This document shows, piece after piece, positions 14,079-28,567 of a stretch of 64,000 bases of DNA. The stretch is taken from contig NC_134370.1 of the NCBI RefSeq assembly GCF_035582795.1, forward strand, positions 51,199,501 to 51,263,500. Direction: 5' to 3'. The translations under genes were made by a program, and so were the position numbers. The number at the start of each line of letters is the position of its first letter. The stretch's first letter is position 1. The notes under the pieces are model-generated. The model did no database searches and was not told the origin of the DNA. It saw only the letters and a list, made by a program, of their open reading frames with translations. The DNA comes from Mycteria americana. Lineage: Eukaryota; Chordata; Aves; Ciconiiformes; Ciconiidae.

Positions 14079-14122
14079 TATTTTGCAGTTGATTCCGTCA
14101 TAAAGGAGTCAGCTGCAAAATA
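14079..14122 (+). repeat. 18-bp stem-loop
   Basis: TATTTTGCAGTTGATTCC (14079-14096) pairs with GGAGTCAGCTGCAAAATA (14105-14122) around an 8-nt loop. On the plus strand all 18 positions pair if two G-U wobbles are allowed; on the minus strand those two become A-C mismatches. It is shorter than a typical microRNA precursor. Confidence 0.6.
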
Positions 14123-17100
14123 ATATATTACCTATGAATACAAATGCTCTGCCTCCTCCCAAGAAGCAGTATATATATGTAGACATTTCTGAAATACCTT
14201 GCTCCGTCAATGCCAAGGACAGTAGGGTAAATTTTGATGCCCAGGGCTGGCCTGATTATGTAGAAAAGAACAATAAAATCCCAGATCTCAAAACTGCCTG
14301 AATGCTGCAACAGTCAGGATCCTCAGCAGTCAGGAGTGGGAAGAGAGGGATCATCTGAAGTTACTTACCCTGTAAGCTCAGGACACCTCAAACACAATGG
14401 TTTAGTCTTGTCAGCATTACTACCGAGCATCCTAATGCCATGTACTTAGGTAAACTTCACACACCAGGATGCCTGGTGTATGTCAGAATGCCATAATCCC
14501 CTGTTTATTACTGCAATAGTTCCTGGGAATATTAAAAAAAAAAAAAATTGAAAAAATAACTGATTCAATCACCTTTTGGCTAAAGATATGCATCAAAGAA
14601 CAGATTATTCCTGCTGTACATAGCCACTTGGAATTAAGGGTTTTTGCTCCATTTGGCAAACACTTCTCCCTCTTATCACCACTCTACTTCAGATGCAGAT
14701 AGAACTGAAGCTGTGGTTTAAATTCAACTATTGAAAAGCTTCCCAAACACAACACAGGCATTGCCAAAACCTTCAGCTGACAGAGTTTTCCAGGACAGGC
14801 AAAGAATTTTTAGGCAATCTGAGTAGTTCTTTTTTTCAAATGCCACTTTCCCAGTTCCCCATAGTCATTTGGTGGCTACCACCAGCTACTGAAGAGGACT
14901 GAGGTTTGTGGCAAGAGGCAAGTGGCAACAGTAGGCAGGATCTGGCAGACAGCAAGATGATGTAAGTTTTGGAGTGCTTCTTTCTGGCCACTGGAATGAG
15001 CTAGAGAACAGAGCTTTAATCAAAAGCCACTCGTCTGGAGCTATTTTAAAGCTGCCTTGGCAGCTCACCTGGCAACAGCCTTACACACACATATGCCTTA
15101 TTATTGCCAAACATACTATCCTACTGTGCACTGATTGTGCCCACAAAATTACAGTGATAACTATCACTGTTGGATTTTTACTGCTGAGGCAAGAACACAA
15201 CTGGAATGCCAGCTGTGGAGGTATTAATGAAAGACAATCTTTGGGTGTATGCTGTTTGAGCTATCCGAAAAAGATTATCTGATTTATAGAATTCCAGGAT
15301 ATTCCTGAATCTGGAAGAATTTAGTTCTCCAAACTATGGTTTTAAGATATACAGGCCCCATTACTTAAAATGAGAATCCTGGCTGCATTGGTAGTAAAGC
15401 TGAACAGTAGCTTTTAACACATATTTAACTTTCCACATCAGTCACGTGCTTTCATCCAATCTTGTGCTTACTGGTTATAGGAATTTTACCCACTGAGAAG
15501 TTGCCTCCTGCCTTTGTTCACATCAGTTCCAGTGGAGTTTAAGGATATTGGATTCCCATGCAGGATAGAAGCCAAACGTTACAGGAACCTGTATAGCAAC
15601 AGATGGTGGTGCAGATTGGATGATTAAGTAGCCCCACGCTCTGTCTGGCCTATGGACATGAACAAGGATAAAGATGTTTTTGCAGATTATTTGACATTTA
15701 TTGCAGGATAACACTGTGTTGCTGAGCTCATGGTTTATATTTATATGCCTGTTCCTGAGATCAGACATCCATACTTACCCAGGAATAGCCACTGACTTCT
15801 GACATTGGAAACTCAGTTTCAAGTCCCTGCACTATTGGAATCAGCCAGGAATTTGAAGCAGTGTCTCCCACATCTGAACTGACTGCTCTAAATGCAGTGC
15901 TGTTGACTCTATCATTTAATTGTAACCTTGCAATGTCAAAGTAGTTGCTAACCACAAAGAAAGAGTCCCAACGTGGCAAATGACAATGTATGAGAAGGAG
16001 TGGGGGAACTGGAAGAAGATGGTGATAAGCATAACTGTTATTAAACAGTGTCAGAGCAAACCAGCTGCTTGGAAGGAAACTCTCCGTAGCTTTCAATGCA
16101 TTTCCAGAGGCATCAGCTATGGTAAGAGAGGCATACATTTGGTCAGTGCAGGAGGGCCTGAGGTTAGAATCTTGTGCTGTAGCACAAGTTTGCATGGCTA
16201 TGTTTTCTCTGTCGTTGCAACTGCTTCTGCCTGTCAAAGAAGCAGGAGTTACCAAATCTGGCCAGTGGTCCTGCGCTTTTCCTCTGAACCCCACTAACAA
16301 CATGGGGGCTTGAGCAGATTTCATCTTTATATTTTCCAAAATCTGGTTTAAATTTTCCTTTTGTCTTTGAAGAGCAGGTACTAAAGGATTGATTCAGAGG
16401 GTCAGATCTCCAGGATGGCATAAACTAGCATGACCTGTGTTAAGGTGATTCTAATGAAGCCATTTCAGTTTACACTGGTTGAACGTCTCACCAAAAATCT
16501 TACCCCAAAATGGCCATTATTCCATTTTGGCACATTTGCACTCCTGCGCTCCTCCAGATGACTAATGATGGTGTGAGGAGTTGGGGAAATGAAGGAAAAA
16601 AATTCTGGCTACTTGCATTCAAAACTAGACATTCCTAACTTATTTATGTTCCCAAGTCATTCATTCTTGCAGGGGTGGGGAATTTTACTTGCTTTGGATT
16701 CTTAGCCTTGTGGTCCAGAACATATTGTCTGAAAATTAAAAAGCAGGGAACTAGGAATGTCATGGCTTCTTGGTTGTTGGTACTGGGCTACGTAGATCCT
16801 CTAGTCCTGGCAGAAGGCACATATATATCTCAAGAGAGGAAACATGCAGATAATCAGTAGCCTGTAACATTCACAACTAGCAGATTAGGTAGCTGCTGAC
16901 CCCAGTAACACATTTGAAGCACTTGACACCAGCGAGTGCCAGACAAAGTGTGTAACTGAGCTGTGGATGATAAGCGTATCTCCAACAGCAGTAACTGCTG
17001 TAACTTGCCCAACACATTCCCATACCAATTAACATCTTAACTGCACACACATTGCCTAAAGGATCTAGGGAATTTGACAAGGGATTAGTTTAGATAACTT

Positions 17101-17617
17101 GGCATTATTTTAATCATGATCCTACCAGTGTTGTATCTTCCCTCTATAAAGATAAGCTTAACAGCGTTGTCTGGTGGGGAGCAAGCTTCAGTTTGTTACT
17201 GTTGCCTCCAGGTTAAGTTTTTAAATCTTGGCAAGTAGAAATAGGGACACTCCTGAGTAATACTGATACAGCAGCCTGTTCCCTCTGACCTGGTAGACAT
17301 TTAGCATGCTGTAGAAATGCTTCCAGTATAGTTGCCTAGATAGAATGGCACTGGGCTGGGATGTCCTTTTCAATCGTGTTTTACCTGCAATTATCTGTAG
17401 AGATAAAAACATGAATACAAATTAGAGGCTGCTTTGAACTCCTTCAGAAAATATGGACAAATATTAAACAAAAAGGAAAGTCGACTGTCCAGCATGGTCC
17501 ACTGGGATTCCTCTTCTGCAGGAGAATTGGTTGGTGACATTCCAAGTTAGATTCATACTCACACCCCTGCAAAGCTCTCTAGGAACTAGACCAGTGTAAG
17601 ATCAAAGCACCTCTCAG

Positions 17618-17765
17618 TCTTTAGTGCGTTTAATCTTGCCATCTATCTCTGTGAGGTTTATGTGCAATTATCCCATTTTACAGATGGGGTAGAAAGTGTA
17701 GAGGCTAAAAGACTTGACTAAGGTCATACAGGAAGTCTGTGGGAGGATGAGCTATCGAACCGGCT
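17618..17765 (+). mobile_element. MIR-like CORE-SINE fossil
   Basis: The segment aligns by eye with the MIR consensus core: ATTATCCCATTTTACAGATG, then a diverged gaggctaaaagacttgac, aaggtcatacagg, and a tail ending atcgaacc. This ancient tRNA-derived SINE is shared by amniotes and usually survives only as short diverged copies. Orientation is the same as the published consensus. Confidence 0.75.
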
Positions 17766-20700
17766 AACATCATCTCTTGGGTGAGACACCATCTCCAGTG
17801 TGGCACTGGAGGTTTGCCTTTATCACTGCAGTGGACTCTGAAAGGAGACAAGGAGCATCCCTGCTGACAGTGAATGCATCTACCTGAACAGATAAAGGGA
17901 AGGAATGAAGGGAATTGTATGAGAGAGTTTACAGCTTTGATCAGTTTGTTTATGGTACTGTGATAAGATGTTAGTAGAGAAAAGCAAGTCTCTTTGGGAA
18001 ACCTGAAAAGAATGCAGCTCCTCTCCCTGCCATAGGGGGCTCTGAAAGCCCTTGGGATGAAAAATCTTGGTTCAAGTTGTAGTATACTTATTGATTAAAA
18101 ATAATAGCTGATGCTTTTTCAGTGCCTTTGATTCTAACACACTTTGCACACTAGAACTGCTGTGCTAGAAGTGATACTTCTGACATGCCGACACTTGAAG
18201 AGCTCCATGCAGAGCAGCATGCCACACCACTGTTGCTGAGGGGAGGAAATGTGGTGAGAATTAGGAATGCAATTATTCAGCTTGGAATTTTGCCAGAATA
18301 CAAAGAACAACATCCAGCTTCTTACAAAAAAGAAACTCATTAGATCTTTAGTTACAAAATATGGAAGGATTAAAAAACCCTAACACAATAAGCTTTTCAT
18401 GCTTCAAGGCAAGGACTGGGAATTTTCTCAGAATGCAATAGCTATTATCAAGACACATTCAATTTTATCGTTGTACTTCCAGAAGTGCTACCTTATGACA
18501 CCTCTAGGCCAAGATACAGTGTATCCCTCAGTCAGAGGCACCACCCCTTTGTTTCTTGCAAAGGCAGAAGATTATCCAAGTCTTACATGTGACAGGCACT
18601 CTGCTTCTATCCTCTTCCCCTTCAAAGCCTCTAGGGATGTCAGAGTCTCCTGGCAGAGCTGCATGGAGCTGTGCAGCACATCCTGGAGCGTCTGTATCAG
18701 ACTGGGTAGTGCAGCGCCAGACTAGACTGCTCGCAGCTCTGTCACCAACTCTGCCTTCAGTCTGGGAGCTGAGTGTTTGAAATTGAAGACTTCTGCACTG
18801 GTGCACCATGTTACTGGAAATTTCCCAACCCTGCTGGCATTTCTATGTAAAGAAGCATAACCTGGTTTCATATCTATCCATGTGTCTACCTAAATAACAA
18901 GGCAATCTTACAAATATCTGTTTCATTGAAGTGGCAGGTTAAGACTCATACATGGCCACAAAACTGAACATTGCTATGAGATGACAGGATAACATGCGTC
19001 ACCTTCTCTATGGTGAAATAAGAATTCCTTTTTCTACAGTCAGCCTTTCCCTATGCCTGAAGAGACCACTCCTAGTAGTTTTTGTTTAGTGTAAAGAAAA
19101 CCAAACCAACCAAATGAGAAACCCCAGCCCTTCAAACAGTGCTTTTATAGGTCCAGTGCATCTTTTTATCTGGTCTTTAAGGGTGCAGAATCTTCTTGGA
19201 AAGCTACTCCCTAGCATCAGACTACCTCGTCTACTCTTGGAAGCAGGAGGCTTTCAAAACAGCTCTGGGGTAGAAAGACAAAGAAAGTCATTAACCTTTT
19301 CAACTGCGTGGTTCTTATGAGGACCAAAACTCTTCAGGTGTAACACTGAAGCTACCAGTGCCGCCTTGTAGTTTTGACTCAGCCAAGGGAACTCCTACTG
19401 CAGAAGGCTAGCAGCGCAGATGGGAACAATGTTAAATTGCTGTTCTCCTTCCTTGTGAATCACAGATGACAGCACAGAACCCACCCCAAAAGAAGGAAGG
19501 GAGTCAAACGTGCTTACTTACAATGTTTAGCTCATGGAGAAATCACCAAAAGGTTTCTTTGTCCTTCCTCTGAAACACGTGGAATGGGCTGCTGCCTGAG
19601 GTGTGACACCAGCCTGCATTGAGGAGATACCAGGCTTGATTGAGGTGTGCAGTTCCAGAGGACTGAGAAGGGTTTGTGTCCTAATGGGAGTATAGTCCCA
19701 GGGAGGGACTCCTCTCCCAGCACTGTACCCTGGAGCAAGAGAATTGAGACATAACTCTTCATGGTCCTAATCTCTTCCATTCTTTCAGGAAAACACTATA
19801 CTTTTATCCACTTAGAAAAAGTCAACTGGGGCCCCTGGGAATTACAGCAACCAAAGCAAACAGCTACTAGAAATGTGACTGGTATGAATATTGGCAAGTA
19901 AACATTTATTTCTAAAGCTGAACGTGACTTTTAAAGAGCTATCTGATGAAATTATTGAGGGAAATTACTTGGTCTATTAAGCACAAAAAATCTGTGAGAT
20001 TTTCTTAGTCTCCACCTTTGTTTTCCATTAGATTTTAGGGGGAGATGAACAGATTTATATACACTTGCTACTTATTTTTCTCTGCCCTGTCTCCATCACT
20101 TAAAGCTTTCCATGCTAAAAAGGGTAAGACTGCTGTAGTTAAATTCTGAATTTTCTCCTTTCTTTATCAAGCACTTTAGGCCCACAATATGATGCTCTGT
20201 TTCCTAGCATATACCCTAATTTCCTCAGGAATTTTGTGATCCCAATAAGTTGCTAAAAATGTTTCCTCAAAACTGTTCAACATGACATACTGGTGCTCCA
20301 GGCGTTCCTCTATGACAAGCTGCTCTTGTTGAATGACCCCATCTTTTCTTTACACGCCAAATTTACCTGGGAAGGAAGTCTAAACACTCAAATCAATGAC
20401 GGAAAAAATTACAACACTTAAGAATAGTTTAGCTCCACAAACTGCAAAGTATCTTGGGGCTAAGATAATTCAGAGATTACTATGCACTACTGTCATTTGG
20501 AGCAGCCCCTAAAAATGCTATGTATGCAAGCAAATATGATACAAACAAGTTCAAAGCTGAAAACTGAGAGAACATACTTATTACCTGCATGGGAGAGAAG
20601 TGCATAGAGACTGACTTCAGTTGTTTTGAAAGTCTTTTTTTCTGTTTCTTTTACAAAACAGTCAGCATCTCTTTAAAGCTGTTTGACAACTCTGAAGATT

Positions 20701-21253
20701 TAAAGCAGAGCTTTCTAATGCACATTTAGCAGCAGTCCGGGAATGCTAGCAGGACGCAAAAGCCTTCTCTACAACCAGAAAGGGACTATGAAGAGAAGTG
20801 GCCAAATATGGTACTGCTTCAGCATCCCAAAATGCCTTCACAGATACACCTGCCTGAGTAGCAGCAAGTTTTCATCACCACACGCAAGAACTGGATTATA
20901 ACAGACAACCTTTTTGATGCTGCATTTTCACTGCAAAAACTATAAGTACTCACCCCCCCCCCCCCTTTTTTTGTTTAAATTAAGATAGTGGCTTGGAAAG
21001 TCCCAGTGTGATAGCTAGAGTAGGCTCTTTCAGCACTAGTGTAACTGAGCCCCTGCCAGAGGTTCTGTCTGTTGGCACATGTTAAGGAGCAAGTCTACAC
21101 AGCCCTGCTTTTGGAACTGTTTCACAGCTTGTGCAGAGCTCTCTGGTGCTGCAAGATGACAATTTCTGGCATCCAAGTTAGCAGGTAAAGGCCATTTGAA
21201 GTGGTCAGTTCTTCACTGTGGGCACAGCAGATAAGTTAAATAAGGACAGAGGA

Positions 21254-21329
21254 GGATTGCAGTCCCAATGATTGGGATTGCAGTCCCAATGATTGGGATT
21301 GCATGTGTGGGATTGCAGTCCCAATGATT
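21254..21329. repeat. Tandem 21-mer repeat
   Basis: The unit ggattgcagtcccaatgattg occurs at 21254, at 21275, as a degraded copy from 21296, and again at 21310. Adjacent units form the hairpin ATTGGGA-TTGCAG-TCCCAAT at 21271-21290. Confidence 0.85.
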
Positions 21330-21599
21330 CTGACAATGGAGAAAAGGGTTAACAATTTCATTTTTGTGTACAAAATGGATCTCTGCCTGCCTTACCACAA
21401 CAATGATTTGTACCTCAAAGAATTATCCTGACAAGAAGGAATACCTAGACTTGATGTTAGCTTCTTCCATTTGTAGAGCTGGATTTCTCACAGCAACATA
21501 GCACAGAGGTACTCAAATTAGTCCTAAATGAGAGATTGGACACCAGAAGCAGTCATATGAAAAATAAAATACTTCTGAGGAAGACCTTCCCTTCTCTTT

Positions 21600-21641
21600 G
21601 TTACAGCTATGTTACAGCTTTGTTACAGCTTTGTTACAGCT
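21600..21641. repeat. Tandem 11-mer repeat (gttacagcttt, about four copies)
   Basis: Four successive copies of gttacagct followed by at or tt, close to perfect. A simple minisatellite of no known function. Confidence 0.85.
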
Positions 21642-23590
21642 AATGCTGCAGGTTACCACAACTGAGAAATTTCCCCTATCTTGTTTTTTTTTCATGATGA
21701 TAGCAGTTGATTCTGAGCCAAACGTAACAAGAATGAGAAAAACTATAACAATTTAGTTTGAATTTGGGGGAGGGGAAAAGGGAAGAAGCTTTCTATTGTT
21801 TCACTTCCTGGGTCTCATGACGCTGCACAATACTGTTCTGAATAGATTTTATTTAGAAAATGGTTTAAACAGAGCTGTCTGCAACTATTTGAAAACTAGG
21901 TTAAGAGAAATTATTTCATTGGCCATTCCTACAATACAGTTCAGTGTTTTGAGCCAAAACAGATGGTTTCCCCCAATTCCGATTTACCTTAGACTCCTGA
22001 AGAAGGATGCTTCTCTAATTTAAAATAAACAAACCAACCTTTTCCCAGGTTATAGGAAAAGTTCTCCACAGGCATGTGAAATAATTTATTTTCCTGTGTC
22101 CCCATGCCTTATGGGTACTTGTTCTACTTCTTGTGCTTCTGTGGATTTTAGAGGTGTGGGTAGAACTCTTTCCACAAGAAGGGGGCAGGAATGGTGCCCA
22201 GCTGTGCTGCTGATAAGTTTGGGTAAGTGTTGTGCTGGATCTGAATTGTGGGCTATTTCAAGGTATGTTTAAAGAAGGTGATGTTCATTGGTTGATCTAC
22301 TTCACCCAAATGTCTTTAGGGGATATAAATAAAGAGGAAGCAAAATAAGTTAAAAGATAATCTACAAGAGGTGAAATTAGCATTGAAGTTTATCCCATTT
22401 TTCAAATTATTATGTCATTGTTTTTATTTAAGAACAGTTTAGAAGTGATGCCAAATTAACCCTAAATATCTATCTCTACTGAGAAAAATGAACGCCATTA
22501 TCTACACTCAGTAAAAAAATGGAGAGTAAATTGCCAAGAGCCATGTAGCTCAATGGTGAAAGAAATTCAGCTCTCAGGCTTGAGGGCTATAGATCACTAA
22601 TGGAAGTTTTGCACAAGGAAATTGTGAAAGTACAATTTCAGCTTAGCGGTAGTGACAACAAGTATGGGGGAAAGCTTGGCATATTAAGGCAGACACATAA
22701 ATTCCACCCAGCTCTTTGTTCTTTTGTTTCCCAACATTTGTTGAATTCTTCCCACTTTCCTTGGTTTATTTAAGAGTTCCTCCAGATGTTTTAGATTTCT
22801 TCTAATCACAGTTAAGCACTACTTATTGTTTTTTTTAAAAACAATATGCAATATATAATTTTGTATTAAGCTCCATTTTCCAGAGCCTGTGTTCCCCTGC
22901 GCCTTTTGTTCTCATGTTACCCATTATAAAAATGGGCTTGTTAACCTGAAATTATTCCACAAATATTTTCAAGCTTTGATCATTCTGTCTGTCTATAGAC
23001 ATTTCATCTATCTCTGTAGTACAAGGATGCTGTGTGGAATTGCGGTCACCAGTATACTTGCAGTTTCACACTTTCCCTGAAGAAAACCTGTGATACAGTT
23101 CAGCATTGCTTGCTGAAGAAGAGGTGAACAGTAGTCGTGGTGTGGGATCAGGTGATGGAGCACAAGCAGCAGCTTTCCTAGGCATAGGACCAGCTGACAT
23201 CACAAGACACAAACGGGAGAAATTAGAAACACTTCCTTGAGAAGAACACTCTTATTGCTTTCCACTGCATATCCCTACAGCTGGACAGCGCAAACAGCAT
23301 CTGTGGCTGTGAGTTGGCTATGCAGGAGCATCATACATCTGTGCGCTCCCTGTCTAGGATGAAGGCTCTGACTTTGTGCTCTGCTGTAGCCCAAACCCTG
23401 CCTTGAAGACTCTGCAGGTTTCAGACCACCTTCGTGCCAGAGAGGTGCTAACAAATCAAAACAGCTTTGAGAGGAGGCAAGAAGCCTGGAGCAACATTAA
23501 CAAAGCTAATTTGGCTTGTGAGGCTGAGTTGGACTGTGAGCAGCAGCTGGGAGAAAAATCCTCCCAAAATCCATCATATGATGATGAAGT

Positions 23591-23622
23591 TTTCTTTCTT
23601 TCTTCCTTCCTCCTTCCCTTCA
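23591..23622. repeat. Pyrimidine microsatellite (cttt/cttc)n
   Basis: A tract of tttctttctttcttccttcc type, pure pyrimidine on the plus strand, downstream of TLN2. Confidence 0.8.
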
Positions 23623-26600
23623 GTCTCTCAACTACTTTCAAGCAAAGCCAAGTTAAGTGGTCCCAAGCACCAGTATGCCAGAAACACCAGTTCGGATTGA
23701 TAGAGCTTTTCTCTTATGTTCAGTCCAGAGGCAAGGAACAAATGGAAAGCAAAAAAGCAAAGCTTCACCCAAAATCACTTCCTGAAACAATCACTTCCTC
23801 ATCAACTCACCTCTCTGCTGTGGTCAAAGAGAGAGTGTGAACAGATGAATGTGAGCAGGAAATGCTTTCCAGTCAAAAACTCCCACAGTGATCAAGTGCA
23901 AAGACAGCAGAAGTGGGTAATTCATGCAGGCATACAGGAACTGTCAGCACTCGTAGGCACAGCTGAGTGAAGAGGAGCTCTGTAGAAGAGCTTGGGGAGG
24001 GCCTCCAAGCTCACAGTCAAATCATCACCTGAGCAAGCGGGGGGAGAGCCTGAGACTGAACAGCACAACATATTTGGGTTTCTACAGTGACAGCACTTTT
24101 GTGCTATCAGTAAGTTGAATCTTGTCTGTCACGGCATTTGACCAGTAGGTGGGAGGTTTCTTTAAATGCCAGAATCTGTTCCCTGGTGAAATGGTGCAAT
24201 CCAATTGGTGAACAAAGGCCTTGAGTTGTCCTTTATGGTCTGGTACACAATCTAAAGAAAGCAGATACTGTTCTGTCCCTCAAAAGAAAGGACTCCTATA
24301 CAGCACATACAGAGAACATACAGCGCTTGCAAGAGAAGAGGCAGTACTGTTTTGCATGAAGTTTCAGCCATGCCTGCATTCCAGGGTGCAGTTTGCACGT
24401 AGAGTGAGTGGCTGTGTAGAGAAGTTTGTCTGACGTATTCTGGAGGCAAATAGGATCAAGGTTTTCTTGACACTGATTTTTCTCCATTTAGCACAGGCCC
24501 ATATGTTAAGAAAGGTCCTAAGCTACTAGAAAAGTCATCTGAACTCTCCCTCAGCTATTTCTCTCCCTGGTTCCTGGAAGCAGCTGTTTTAAGTGATGTT
24601 TATAGAGGGGGGTGTGGTGCTAACTCATCCAAACGGTAGGCCTCCTGCAAACTTTTAAGAGGTCTGCTTGTAGCAGGCATAATTTTCCAGATCTTGTTAA
24701 ATGTTATTCTGGGCACTGGTCTGTACCCTTGAGAAATTCCTTACTGAGCAGATTATAAGGGCAGCCAGTGACCCAATAACCTTCATTTTCCTGGGATGAT
24801 GCAATGGCCGATTCATGCTCAGGAAGTACAGCGGGCTGAGTAGAACGTGAAATGAGCTGCTGAAATTCCCAAGTCAGCGTTTTGTTTCCATGCCATCAAG
24901 GATAAGATTTCAAAGTGTAGGACGGTCCTTTAAGTCCTGTCTTTTATGAGGTCAGGCTAAATGCTTCCCTTTTATATATGAAGAGAGGGTGATCTTTGCC
25001 AGAGTCCACACTGGGTTTACTCTTGTTTTGATTTCTGCTTTGGTCGAGAACTCTGTGTAGCAGGAAATGCAGCTTTCAACAGCAGTTCAGGCTTTGCTGG
25101 AAAGTGGCCCCTGCAAGAAACACTGGGCTGCAGAGGCATCGGAGCAATTTAGCAGCAGCAGAAAGACTCTGTGCTGCAACCACACTCTGTCTGCAGGCTC
25201 TGTCACTCAAATGCCCTTCCCTTCTATCCAGTCCTCAACTTCCAGACGGTATTTGATTTTGGGCTGTGAATAACATGAATGAAGGAATAAGAGAAAAAAG
25301 CTCTGAAGAGTTGGCCAGGCTGTGAGAGAAGGGTAAAGATTTCAACGTAAACCTGACTGTGAGGCAGTGAAGGACAGGTTATAAACACCCAGGATTGTGT
25401 GAGAGGAATCCTGTAAGATGTTATATACCCTCATTTTCCACCTTCTTGATTTCATCAACTACAGTTGACTTGACAAGAAAAAACAACTCCCAGCACAGTC
25501 TACAGGGATCTCCAGGAAAGCATCAGAAAGTATATGAAAACTGGTAGATTGGATGAAAGCACCGGAAAATGTTCTCTATTGGTAGTACTCGCAATAGCAG
25601 AGAAATTAACTGGATGCTCTAACACACTTGTACATGGGTTGGCTTGACTGCAGACACAAGCAGAGACCTGAAGTCCGTACTAGAGAGAGTGCTTTGATGA
25701 TAGAGCAGCCAGCAGAAGTGGCTTAGACACTAACTCCAGCCGTGTAGAGCCATAGTTGTATCTGACCTTACAGTATGTCTCACATGATGCATGCTTGAGA
25801 AGCACGTCACGGTGAAATACAGTCCTACTAGAGAAAATACAGTATTGTGCTGGAACACAGTTCCCAGAAAGCTCAGATCAGTTTCCACGGACTGCAGTAA
25901 TCTGGGCAATTGTTTATTAAAAGGTTCAGGCTGATTAACCTGTAACCCTAGCACTGGCTTCCCATCACAAATTTCAGTAACACTTTAAAAGGGACAGAGA
26001 CAGAAGGGCCCTGAGGCCAAACCCTGCCTGTGACTGTATAAGCCTGTTTCTCATTCTTGATGTCAGAAGTGGGTTGATTTCTACTCCCCTCTAGCAATAC
26101 TTAAAGACTAGTCCAGAATTCCCTTCCTGTCTAAACTAATTCAAGACCAATACACATCAATTCCTCTTATGCCAACAGTGTTGTGAATTTTAATAGCTCC
26201 CTGTCTCCCAAATCTGCGCTTACCTTCTTGCTGTTTTTATGCAGAGGAGCCATATCTGCTCTCAGACTCTTAAGCTTAACAAAACACTTCTCCATTTGGC
26301 TCCCAGGACAGACTCTCCTTTCCTTTAGATTTCAGAATTTCTGCCCTTTGAAATGCTGTGCTTTGACAGCTCCAGATTTCTGATCACAGAAGAGTTTCTG
26401 TAGGGAAAAAAAGTCATCAGGGCATTCAGAACTGGCACCTAGAATTAGTTCTGCGGGAACTAGCTTCTTTACAGAGCTCCCTGGGGCTCTGCGGAAGCAG
26501 TTAAGCTGAAGAGCTGCCAAGTGGGTTTTGAGCAAACAGATGCCTTTTTCTTTGAAAATCCGAATGAAACAACAGGAACTCGCTGCCGATAGAAGGGGCT

Positions 26601-28567
26601 GGACACGAGACCGGACAAATACTGTAGAATTTTCCAGGGACCATATAACATGTGTGGAAACAAAGCTGCAGCGGGATGCAAGATTTCTCCTTAGGGCTGC
26701 AACATTAAGAATAGTCTGTTCTTAGTCCAGAGGGAAACAAAATCAGAGGAATTTGATCCCAAGTAGTGAACCAAAAAATGCCAGGCATTTTCTGGATGTC
26801 TGTGTTATTACAGGGAGCAGCCAGGGATGAGTTATTTGTCTTTGAGCTATACAGCTGTTAAAGTTCTAAGAAATGAAGTCATGGCTTTCAACATGCCCCA
26901 GTTATAGCACGTATTTTTGTTTGAAATCTGAAGGTGGCCTGGATGCTCAGAAACGCATGGATGTCTCAAAAGCCACCACCTACTTGTCTGCAAGATCAAA
27001 AGGGACCAAAGCATCACTTGAGTTTATGTAAATTTAAACATGATTCTGTAATTCACCATCAATAGTGGCACTGCAGGTCTGATTTACCCTTTCAACACTG
27101 CCATTTTTACTGGCAGAGAGCAACTACAGATAGTATAAGCCCTGCTTGGAAGCAAATACCTGAAACAAGCCTCAAATGGTCTGCTTGCTGTCTCAATTTA
27201 TGTATTTTTAAAGTTTTGCTGGGAATTTGAAGGTAACCCAGCATTTACCTGTTACAGGAAAATCCAAGTATAGCCCCCCCAATCCTTATCCTGTTTCCCT
27301 TTTGCAACACAGTAGAGATGCAGCAATATCTTTCATTGTGTCTATAAAAGGGTGGAAAGCTGTTATGTTTTGCCTCCCCCCCCGCCCCTTGCTCACAGTG
27401 AATTTTTTTTTTTTCTCCAGCACAGGATTTAGACTTGCCTGTGCTGTGGTGTTTGGCCAGCCCCATTTCCAGTACACATTCACACATATCCAAAGCTGTG
27501 CTGGCATCTTAATTCCACTGCAGTAATGTGACCCACCAGACTTAGAGGGACCTCTCTGCAAATCCCAAAGCCACTTCCTAACCTGTTCCTGGCTTACAGT
27601 CCCAGAAGAAAAGAATAGGCAACTTTCTATTCTGTATCCAGCAGCTCTCCCTCCACTCAAAGGCAATTAGTGTATTAGGAACCATCCAGCATGTTAAGCA
27701 GGGAGGAAGAAGGGTGTGAAACAACAAAATAAAAGGGAATACCTGTTATCTTCATGGAGAGACATTATGAATCTACTCATTATGAATCTACATGGGGACC
27801 AAACAGTGTGAACTCTGCTACTAGCAAATACTTTTGAAAAAGGACTATAGGTTGAAAGTTCTCTTTTTCATGGGTGTTACTCTTAAGATAGGGAGGAAGA
27901 TCTGAATAGGCTCTGACCTCTTCTGAGATGGCTGCACTGGCAGCCTGTTTTTGTTTTACAAAGCATTTAGTCTAGGAGATATTCAACATATTTGGAGTTT
28001 TTTCAGTTCTAGTAGAGGAATAGGACACCCTTAAAGAGAAATTTTTGCATCTAGGCTCTTTTCAGATAACAAGAGCTTGGGCAAACCAAAATATGAGTGA
28101 TCTGGTCATATAATAAAGAGCCACTCCCATGATTTGAAAGAGATCCAAGATGACTCCTGAACAGTCAAGAAACTAACCAGAAAATTCTCTCTGTGGCTTG
28201 AATTGCTGGGCTACAGGATCTGGAAGCATCACAGGCATGTCACAGCAGTGGTTTGGCTTGAGAATTACCCTTATATGCCTTATTATACCACCAAATGATA
28301 GAGGATGGCAACTGGACTGCAAGCCAAGCATAACAGAATGACCAATGAAGCTGTTTTTCTGAGGTCTTCTTTTTGAACTCGTATTTCCCTCCCTCCCCCC
28401 CCCCCCATTTTCATATGTGAAATCTCAGTAACACAAAGTCCCAGATCAGAAGAGATCAGCAATATATATATATGAGATCAGCAAGAACAGCAATGTGTTC
28501 ATAGTAAAGTTCTCACGTTCATTTTTCTGAGGCAAAAAGAAACATACTTAAAGTTATGCTGGCGCAC

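Larger units (their letters stand above)
10001..17617. other. Non-coding DNA, no gene seen
   Basis: Contains the palindrome cluster at 12880, the stem-loop at 14079, poly(A) runs near 14000 and 14530, and a 192-codon minus-strand open frame at 15761-16339 that resembles no family I know and has overlapping open frames on the other strand. Confidence 0.5.

Noticed and set aside
15761..16339. 192-codon minus-strand open frame
   Set aside because: It is the longest frame outside CR1, but frames this long are expected occasionally by chance in 64 kb. It has no recognisable domain, and both strands are open in overlapping frames, so I did not call a gene.
23376..23840. 154-codon plus-strand open frame
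   Set aside because: It crosses a simple pyrimidine repeat (23591-23622), has no known motif, and other frames are open too. Not supported as coding.
24142..24156. CTCF-like word ccagtaggtgggag
   Set aside because: It mismatches the strongly preferred C of the GGC triplet.
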